64,000 bases of DNA from Streptomyces sp. YIM 121038 (GTDB taxonomy: Bacteria > Actinomycetota > Actinomycetes > Streptomycetales > Streptomycetaceae), in the NCBI RefSeq assembly GCF_006088715.1, contig NZ_CP030771.1, forward strand, positions 4,660,001-4,724,000, given 5' to 3'. The position numbers and the translations under genes are program-made. Within the stretch, counting starts at the first letter, position 1; each line of letters begins with the position of its first letter. The notes under the pieces were generated by a model that was given only the letters and a program-made list of their open reading frames with translations, was not told the DNA's origin and searched no databases. This document shows positions 58,799-64,000 of the stretch, piece by piece.

Positions 58799-59761
58799 AT
58801 GACAGAGCACGTGATCGACGTCACCGACCTGCGGCGGACCTACGCGGGCGGCTTCGAAGCGGTCCGGGGGATCTCGTTCGCCGTGGGACAGGGCGAACTG
58901 TTCGCCCTCCTGGGGACGAACGGCGCGGGCAAGACCTCCACCGTCGAACTCCTGGAAGGCCTCACCGAACCGGCCGCGGGCCAGATCCGCGTCCTCGGGC
59001 ACGATCCCTACCGCGACCGGGCCGCGGTGCGCCCGCGCATCGGCGTGATGCTCCAGGAGGGCGGCTTCCCCTCCGAACTGACCGTCACCGAGACCGCGCG
59101 CATGTGGGCCGGGTGCACCAGCGGGGCCCGGCCCGTCGCCGAGGCCCTGGAGGCCGTCGGGCTCGGCAGGCGCGGCGACACCCGCGTGAAGCAGCTCTCC
59201 GGCGGCGAGAAGCGCCGGCTCGACCTCGCGATGGCGCTCATGGGCGACCCCGAGGTCCTGTTCCTCGACGAGCCGACCACCGGCCTCGACGCCGAAGGCC
59301 GCCGCGAGACCTGGGAGTTGGTGCGCGCCCTGCGGAACAACGGCACCACGGTGCTGCTCACCACGCACTACCTGGAGGAGGCCGAGCAGCTCGCCGACCG
59401 CCTCGCGATCATGCACGAGGGCCGCATCGCCGCCTCCGGAAGCGTCGCCGACGTCGTCGCCACCCAGCCCTCACAGATCTCCTTCGACCTGCCCGACGGC
59501 TACTTCCCCGGCGACCTGCCGCCGCTCGCCGACCTCGGCGTGAGCGACCACGAACTGCTGGGCCGCACGGTGCGGCTGCGCACCGGCACGCTCCAGCGCT
59601 CCGCGACCGAACTGCTCGTCTGGGCCCAGCGGGCGGGCGTCGAACTGCGCGGGCTCGACATCCGCGCCGCCTCCCTCGAAGAGGCCTTCCTGCGGATCGC
59701 CCGGGACGCCACGGCCGCCGACACCACGGCCGGGACCAAGAACACGGAGGCAGCGGCATGA
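58799..59761 (+). CDS. ABC transporter ATP-binding protein
   Basis: The 320-residue ATPase has Walker A GTNGAGKTSTVE (about residues 39-50), the signature QLSGGEKRRLDLAMAL (about 135-150), Walker B VLFLDEPTTGLD (about 157-168) and the switch His in LLTTHYLEEAE. It is the drug/antibiotic exporter subtype (DrrA/CcmA-like) with a C-terminal extension of about 90 residues. ATG at 58799 has no strong ribosome binding site. The stop overlaps the permease start (ATGA). With the histidine kinase and response regulator downstream it forms a four-gene operon of the type that senses and exports antimicrobial compounds. Confidence 0.93.
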   Translation: MTEHVIDVTDLRRTYAGGFEAVRGISFAVGQGELFALLGTNGAGKTSTVELLEGLTEPAAGQIRVLGHDPYRDRAAVRPRIGVMLQEGGFPSELTVTETARMWAGCTSGARPVAEALEAVGLGRRGDTRVKQLSGGEKRRLDLAMALMGDPEVLFLDEPTTGLDAEGRRETWELVRALRNNGTTVLLTTHYLEEAEQLADRLAIMHEGRIAASGSVADVVATQPSQISFDLPDGYFPGDLPPLADLGVSDHELLGRTVRLRTGTLQRSATELLVWAQRAGVELRGLDIRAASLEEAFLRIARDATAADTTAGTKNTEAAA

Positions 59762-60567
59762 GCACCCTGACCACGACGCGCCCCGCGCGGCAGCGCACCG
59801 CGCGCACCACCTCCGCCGGGCGCATGCGGGCCCTCGCGCGCGCCGAGCTGACCCTGCTCGGCCGCAGCAAGGGCACGCTGTTCGCGGCGCTCTTCGTGCC
59901 GCTCGTCCTGCCGTTCAGCGTGCGCCAGGCCGCCGAGGGGGCGGACCTGGAGGGCACCGGCCTGTCCGTCGGCTCGGTCGTCCTGCCCGGCGCGATCGGC
60001 TTCTCCCTGCTCTTCGCCGTCTACTCGGCGCTGGTGAACGTGTACGCGGCCCGGCGCGAGGAGCTCGTCCTCAAGCGGCTGCGCACCGGTGAGGTGCGGG
60101 ACGCGGAGATCCTCGCGGGCGCCGCGCTCCCGTCCGTGGCCGTCGGCCTCGTCCAGTCGCTGCTCCTGACCGCGGGCTGTCTCGCGCTGCTCGACGTGGG
60201 CGCGCCCGAGGCGCCGTACTACGCCGTCCTGGGGCTGCTCCTCGGCCTCGTCCTGTGGCCCCTGCTCGCGGCCGTGACGGCGAGCTTCAGCCGGAGCGTG
60301 GAGAGCGCGCAGGTCGCGGCCATGCCCCTGCTGCTCGTGTCGTTCATCGGCTCCGGGGCGATGGTGCCGCTCGAAGTGATGCCGGACGGGCTCGCCGACG
60401 TCTGCGCGCTGCTTCCGCTCTCCCCCGTGATCGAGCTGATCCGCGGCGGCTGGACCGGGCAGCTGTCCTTCACCGAGGCGCTCGGCACCCTCGCGACCGC
60501 GGTGGCCTGGATCGCGATCGGCGTGTTTGCTGTACGCCGGTGGTTCCGCTGGGAACCGCGCCGCTGA
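59758..60567 (+). CDS. ABC-2 type transporter permease
   Basis: The 269-residue membrane protein has six hydrophobic segments typical of ABC-2 exporters, including FAALFVPLVLPF, LPGAIGFSLLFAVYSAL, VAVGLVQSLLLTAGCLALL and the conserved C-terminal LLPLSPVIELIRGGWTG. It would pair with the upstream ATPase to export a hydrophobic compound. Translation is coupled through the ATGA overlap. The substrate is not evident. Confidence 0.9.
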   Translation: MSTLTTTRPARQRTARTTSAGRMRALARAELTLLGRSKGTLFAALFVPLVLPFSVRQAAEGADLEGTGLSVGSVVLPGAIGFSLLFAVYSALVNVYAARREELVLKRLRTGEVRDAEILAGAALPSVAVGLVQSLLLTAGCLALLDVGAPEAPYYAVLGLLLGLVLWPLLAAVTASFSRSVESAQVAAMPLLLVSFIGSGAMVPLEVMPDGLADVCALLPLSPVIELIRGGWTGQLSFTEALGTLATAVAWIAIGVFAVRRWFRWEPRR

Positions 60568-60574
60568 GGAGGGG

Positions 60575-61864
60575 ATGAACGTGGTCGGCCGGATGCGGTT
60601 CTGGCAGCGCGGCTGGCACGAGCGCACCAAGATCGAACGGGTGGAGCTGCAGTCCGTGGCGCTCTGGCACGCCATGCCCTGGCTGCTCTGTCTGAGCTGG
60701 GGCTCGCTGCCGCTCGGCCTGAGCCTGGAGCCGGACCTCCCGGCGCGGCTGCTCGGCTGGACGATGATCGTGACCGCCGCCGTCCAGTGCGTCCACGTGA
60801 ACCGCAGCCTGCGGCGGGCGCTCGACCACTACTTGGGGCGCGCCCCGTACCCCGCGCGCGACCTCGCGGTGTCCCGCACGCTGATGGTGGTCATGCTCGT
60901 GCTCGCCCTCGCCCTCCAGGCCGTGGGCGGCATCCAGGGCGGCATGATCAGCTTCGCCCTCGCCTTCCTCGTCGTACCGCACTTCGAGGCTCTCGCCTTC
61001 GCCCTGCCGCTACGGGACTTCGCCGGGCGCTTCGCGCTCGTCGAGGCGACGACGGTGGGCGGCTTCGCGGCGATAGGAATGCACGACGTGCGCCTGTTCA
61101 TGATCGCCGTGCTCGTCGCCTTCGGCGCCGGTGTGGCCCTGCTCAGCACGCGCTGCGGGGCCTGGACGCTCTCGGTGATGTGGGAGGCCGACCGGGCCCG
61201 CGAGGTCGAGGCCCGGCTGGCCGTCGCCGAGGAGCGGCTGCGCTTCGGCCGCGACCTGCACGACGTGATGGGGCGCAACCTCGCCGTCATCGCCCTCAAG
61301 AGCGAGCTGGCCGCGCAGCTGGCCCGGCGCGGGCGGCCCGAGGCCGTGGACCAGATGGTCGAGGTGCAGCGGATCGCACAGCAGTCGCAGCGGGAGATCA
61401 GGGAAGTCGTGCGCGGCTACCGCGAGGTCGAGCTCGGCGTGGAACTCGCCGGGGCCCAGGGGGTCCTGGAGGCCGCCGGGATCCCCTGCCGGGTGACCGG
61501 GGAACCCGCGGGCCTGCCGGCCGCCGTGCAGTCGGCACTCGGCTGGGTGGTGCGCGAAGGCACCACGAACGTGCTGCGCCACGGCGACGCACAGCACTGC
61601 GCCATCACCGTGTCGGTCGCGGAAGGACAGACGACGTTGACCATCGAGAACGACGGGGTGCCCGAGGGCCGCGCGGCCACCGGCGGCACCGGACTCCCGG
61701 GCCTGCGCGAACGCCTCGCCGCCGTGGGCGGCACCCTGGAGCACTGTGCCGACGGCGGCCTGTTCCGGCTCACCGCGCGGGTGCCGGTGTCCCCCGGGAC
61801 GGGCCCGGCCGACGAGACCGGGGACACGCTCCTGGCCGGGGCCCCGGGGGCGAGGGCCTCGTGA
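60575..61864 (+). CDS. Sensor histidine kinase (NarL-type partner)
   Basis: The 429-residue kinase has about six transmembrane helices (residues about 33-190) forming the sensing part. A HisKA_3 dimerisation domain follows with the phospho-accepting His in FGRDLHDVMGRNLAVIALK (about 225-243). The HATPase_c domain contains VREGTTNVLRHGDAQ (N-box), LTIENDG and GGTGLPGLRERL. ATG at 60575 sits 7 bases after the permease stop, with GAGGAGG immediately upstream. It overlaps the response regulator gene by 4 bases. Together they likely control the upstream ABC transporter. Confidence 0.92.
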   Translation: MNVVGRMRFWQRGWHERTKIERVELQSVALWHAMPWLLCLSWGSLPLGLSLEPDLPARLLGWTMIVTAAVQCVHVNRSLRRALDHYLGRAPYPARDLAVSRTLMVVMLVLALALQAVGGIQGGMISFALAFLVVPHFEALAFALPLRDFAGRFALVEATTVGGFAAIGMHDVRLFMIAVLVAFGAGVALLSTRCGAWTLSVMWEADRAREVEARLAVAEERLRFGRDLHDVMGRNLAVIALKSELAAQLARRGRPEAVDQMVEVQRIAQQSQREIREVVRGYREVELGVELAGAQGVLEAAGIPCRVTGEPAGLPAAVQSALGWVVREGTTNVLRHGDAQHCAITVSVAEGQTTLTIENDGVPEGRAATGGTGLPGLRERLAAVGGTLEHCADGGLFRLTARVPVSPGTGPADETGDTLLAGAPGARAS

Positions 61865-62469
61865 CCGTGCGCGTGCTGCTCGCCGACGACGAGCATCTGA
61901 TCCGCGGCGCCCTCGCCGCCCTGCTCAGCCTGGAGGACGACCTCGCCGTCGTCGCGGAGGCCGCGTCCGGGCCCGAGGCGCTCGCCATGGCGCGGGCCCA
62001 CCGGCCCGACGTGGCCGTGCTCGACCTCCAGATGCCGGGGGCGGACGGTGTGAGCGTGGCCACATCCCTGCGGGACGAACTCCCCGGCTGCCGGGTCATG
62101 ATCGTGACCAGCCACGGCCGCCCCGGCCACCTCAAGCGGGCGCTCGCGGTCGGCGTGCGCGGGTTCGTGCCGAAGACGGTGAGCGCCCAGCGGCTCGCCG
62201 AGATCATCCGCACCGTGCACGACGGACGGCGGTACGTGGACCAGGAGTTGGCGGCCGACGCGATCTCCGCGGGGGACTCCCCGCTGACCGCCCGCGAGGC
62301 CGAGGTGCTCGAACTCGCCGCCGACGGCGCGTCCGTCGCGGAGATCGCCGAGCGCGCCTCGCTGTCCCAGGGAACGGTCCGGAACTACCTCTCGTCGGCG
62401 GTCACCAAGACCGGTGCCGAGAACCGGCACGCGGCAGTGCGTCTCGCCCGCGAGCGAGGTTGGGTATAG
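61861..62469 (+). CDS. NarL/LuxR-family response regulator
   Basis: The 202-residue regulator has a receiver domain (about residues 1-118) with acidic pocket ADDEH, phospho-acceptor Asp in VAVLDLQMPGADG and Lys in FVPKTVSAQ. A LuxR-type helix-turn-helix follows (about 138-200: LTAREAEVLELAADG and VAEIAERASLSQGTVRNYLSSA). GTG at 61861 overlaps the kinase stop (GTGA). It is the last gene of the ABC/two-component operon and stops 23 bases before a tRNA-Gly gene. Confidence 0.93.
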   Translation: MTVRVLLADDEHLIRGALAALLSLEDDLAVVAEAASGPEALAMARAHRPDVAVLDLQMPGADGVSVATSLRDELPGCRVMIVTSHGRPGHLKRALAVGVRGFVPKTVSAQRLAEIIRTVHDGRRYVDQELAADAISAGDSPLTAREAEVLELAADGASVAEIAERASLSQGTVRNYLSSAVTKTGAENRHAAVRLARERGWV

Positions 62470-62492
62470 TAGCTATCGCGCTTCGGCGCAGC

Positions 62493-62565
62493 GCGGACGT
62501 AGCTCAGTTGGTAGAGCGCAACCTTGCCAAGGTTGAGGTCGCCAGTTCGAACCTGGTCGTCCGCT
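62493..62565 (+). tRNA. tRNA-Gly (GCC), copy 2
   Basis: A canonical cloverleaf with loop TTGCCAA, anticodon GCC. It closely resembles the copy at 58518, but differs in the acceptor stem and T-stem with compensating pairs. CCA is not encoded. Confidence 0.95.
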
Positions 62566-62570
62566 CAAGT

Positions 62571-62603
62571 GAAGCCCCCCGGTTCCTCGAACCGGGGGGC
62601 TTC
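62571..62603. terminator. Convergent terminator between tRNA-Gly and purC
   Basis: A perfect 15-bp stem (GAAGCCCCCCGGTTC and complement) with a CTC loop lies 5 bases after the tRNA and 13 bases from the purC stop. Confidence 0.85.
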
Positions 62604-62616
62604 GTCGTGTGCCCGG

Positions 62617-63513
62617 CTACCAGGCGGTGCCGGTGAGGCGCTCGTACGCCTCGATGTACTTGGCGCGGGTCGCGGCCACCACGTCCTCGGGCAGCGGCGG
62701 GGGCGGCAGCTCGCCGTGGCGGTCCCAGCCGGACGCGGCCGACGTCAGCCAGTCGCGGACGAACTGCTTGTCGAAGGACGGCTGGGCACGGCCCGGCTGC
62801 CAGGTGTCGGCGGGCCAGAAGCGGGACGAGTCCGGCGTCAGGACCTCGTCGGCGAGGACCAGGGCGTCGCCCTCGAAGCCGAACTCGAACTTCGTGTCAG
62901 CGAGGATCACGCCCCGGTCGCGCGCGATGTCCCGGGCCCTGCCGTAGACGGCGAGGGTGGTCTGCCGCAGCTGGGCCGCCGTCTCGGCGCCGACCTGGCG
63001 GGCCACCTCCTCGTACGAGACGTTCTCGTCGTGCTCGCCGACCGCCGCCTTCGTGGCGGGCGTGAAGATCGGGGCGGGCAGCTCGGAGCCGTCGGTGAGG
63101 CCCTCGGGCAGCGCGAGGCCGCAGACGGTGCGGGTCTCGTTGTACTCCAGCAGGCCCGAACCGGTCAGATAGCCGCGGGCGACGCACTCGACGGGCACCA
63201 TCTCCAGGCGCTTGCAGATCAGCGTGCGCCCCTCCCAGTCGGCGGGGGCGCCGGGCGGCAGCTCGGTGGAGAGCACGTGGTTCGGGGCGATGTCGGCGAG
63301 CTGGTCGAACCACCACAGCGACAGCTGGGTGAGCACCCGGCCCTTGTCGGGGATCTCGGTGGGCAGCACCCAGTCGTAGGCGGACATGCGGTCGCTGGCG
63401 ACCATCACGAGGTCGCCCGCCTCGTTCTGGTACAGCTCGCGCACCTTGCCGGTGTGCAGATGCACCAGGCCCGGAACCTGGAGCGGCTCGGGCTTTTCGA
63501 CGAATCCGGACAC
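62617..63513 (-). CDS. purC: Phosphoribosylaminoimidazole-succinocarboxamide synthase
   Basis: The 298-residue SAICAR synthetase joins CAIR and aspartate with ATP in purine synthesis. It has the ATP-binding start [33 protein letters not shown] region (split as HTGKVRELY and [10 protein letters not shown]), the signature [15 protein letters not shown] and LADTKFEFG. It is the longer actinobacterial/yeast-like type. GTG at 63513 follows GGGGAGG. It lies 116 bases after the partial dimethylformamidase-like gene on the same strand. Confidence 0.97.
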   Translation of the reverse strand: MSGFVEKPEPLQVPGLVHLHTGKVRELYQNEAGDLVMVASDRMSAYDWVLPTEIPDKGRVLTQLSLWWFDQLADIAPNHVLSTELPPGAPADWEGRTLICKRLEMVPVECVARGYLTGSGLLEYNETRTVCGLALPEGLTDGSELPAPIFTPATKAAVGEHDENVSYEEVARQVGAETAAQLRQTTLAVYGRARDIARDRGVILADTKFEFGFEGDALVLADEVLTPDSSRFWPADTWQPGRAQPSFDKQFVRDWLTSAASGWDRHGELPPPPLPEDVVAATRAKYIEAYERLTGTAW

Positions 63514-63629
63514 GGTTCCTCCCCGTGGTTCTGTCCAAGTGCTCCGATTCTCCCGTATGCGGGGAGTGGTCTTGGCCAAGGGTTGGCCGAGTCCCGACGG
63601 GGCGGCGGCCCGCCGGGTCGGCGCCGGGG

Positions 63630-64000
63630 TCAGTCGCGCTTGCAGATCCGGTCGAGGAGGTTGGCGGTGGCGCGCTGCACCCGGGCGTCGATGTGGCCGG
63701 GCCGGTCGAGCGCCGGGGACCAGGCGAAGGTGCCCGAGGCGAAGACGAGCGCGCCGGACGGGGCCCGGTACAGGGAGGTCTCCTGGTGGCGGACGGTGCC
63801 CTCGCCGTCCTCGTACGGGGAGTGCGCGAGCAGGATGCGGTCCTGGTGCTCGGGCAGCGCCGTGCGCGGGAAGTAGCGGTCGGCCTCGCCCGCGACCAGG
63901 CCGTCGATGCCGTCGCCCTCGTGCGCGCCGGTGGCCTCCCACAGCCAGTGGTCGGCGTTGCGGACGATCAGCGGGTGCGGCTCGGGGACCCGGCCCGCGT
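63630..64000 (-). CDS. N,N-dimethylformamidase large-subunit-like protein, C-terminal fragment
   Basis: The frame enters from the right edge and ends at TGA (63630-63632); about 122 residues are visible and the start is outside. The sequence [20 protein letters not shown], then [19 protein letters not shown] and a terminal [16 protein letters not shown], resembles the C-terminus of the N,N-dimethylformamidase beta-subunit family. Those proteins have a glutamine-amidotransferase-like fold; most actinobacterial members have no known substrate. Codon bias is strongly coding. Identification rests on this fragment only. Confidence 0.68.
   Translation of the reverse strand, partial: AGRVPEPHPLIVRNADHWLWEATGAHEGDGIDGLVAGEADRYFPRTALPEHQDRILLAHSPYEDGEGTVRHQETSLYRAPSGALVFASGTFAWSPALDRPGHIDARVQRATANLLDRICKRD

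Overview
This window is a continuous stretch of a Streptomyces chromosome. It has very high G+C, strong GC bias at codon third positions, many GTG and a few TTG starts, and genes restricted to streptomycetes or their relatives: bldC, an Lsr2-like protein, a large AfsR-type regulator, SpoIIE-type phosphatases and a developmental TetR regulator beside ndh. From memory, the order (ndh-atrA-sigma factor-AfsR-like regulator ... trmB-prsW ... hrpA-bldC-vdh-purM-purF ... purL-purQ-purS-lsrL ... purC) matches the S. coelicolor block of roughly SCO4119 to SCO4069, so this looks like core chromosome in the origin-proximal half. A perfect parS centromere site at 34274-34289 fits that position. I see no prophage, insertion sequence, CRISPR array or obvious island.

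Layout. 0-13.6 kb is a regulatory region: MFS exporter end, PAS-PP2C-kinase phosphatase, type II NADH dehydrogenase divergent from a TetR regulator (probably AtrA), a membrane-anchored ECF sigma factor fused to a zinc-binding anti-sigma domain and an NPCBM sugar-binding domain, a 1164-residue SARP/NB-ARC/TPR regulator and a stand-alone asparagine-synthetase-like enzyme. 13.6-28 kb holds a sporulation-associated regulator, L-2-hydroxyglutarate oxidase, TrmB, PrsW, an aldo/keto reductase, an M23 peptidase behind a c-di-AMP riboswitch, a second SpoIIE phosphatase, initiator tRNA, an alginate-lyase-like lipoprotein, an ECF sigma factor with a co-translated membrane partner, and a membrane mannosyltransferase. 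28-41 kb holds tRNA-Lys, a DEAD-box helicase, a zincin-like protein, a membrane metallophosphoesterase, a tRNA-Glu-Asp-Phe cluster, parS, a CcdA/DsbA-like thiol operon, HrpA and a second tRNA-Asp.

41-54 kb holds bldC, valine dehydrogenase, a DUF3073 protein, purM and purF, then a small leader peptide (32 residues) ahead of a Tat-exported sulfatase, a META-domain lipoprotein, a TetR/mycothiol-isomerase-family pair, a second M23 peptidase and an ArsR regulator. 54-64 kb holds the overlapping purS-purQ-purL operon, an Lsr2-like nucleoid protein, two tRNA-Gly genes, an ABC transporter with its own two-component system, a third tRNA-Gly, purC and the end of an N,N-dimethylformamidase-type gene.

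Functional themes are de novo purine synthesis (purM, F, L, Q, S, C in one 18-kb stretch), development and cell envelope control (bldC, atrA, sigma factors, SpoIIE phosphatases, muralytic enzymes), and nine tRNA genes. The observations I rate highest are a tRNA-Gly(UCC) at 58366 whose T-loop lacks the TTC core, resembling cell-wall tRNAs; the RHVDL-type leader peptide ahead of the sulfatase; the one-polypeptide sigma/anti-sigma/sugar-binding fusion; the stand-alone asparagine-synthetase-like enzyme with an altered pyrophosphate loop; and palindromes overlapping leaderless promoters of a TetR and an ArsR regulator.
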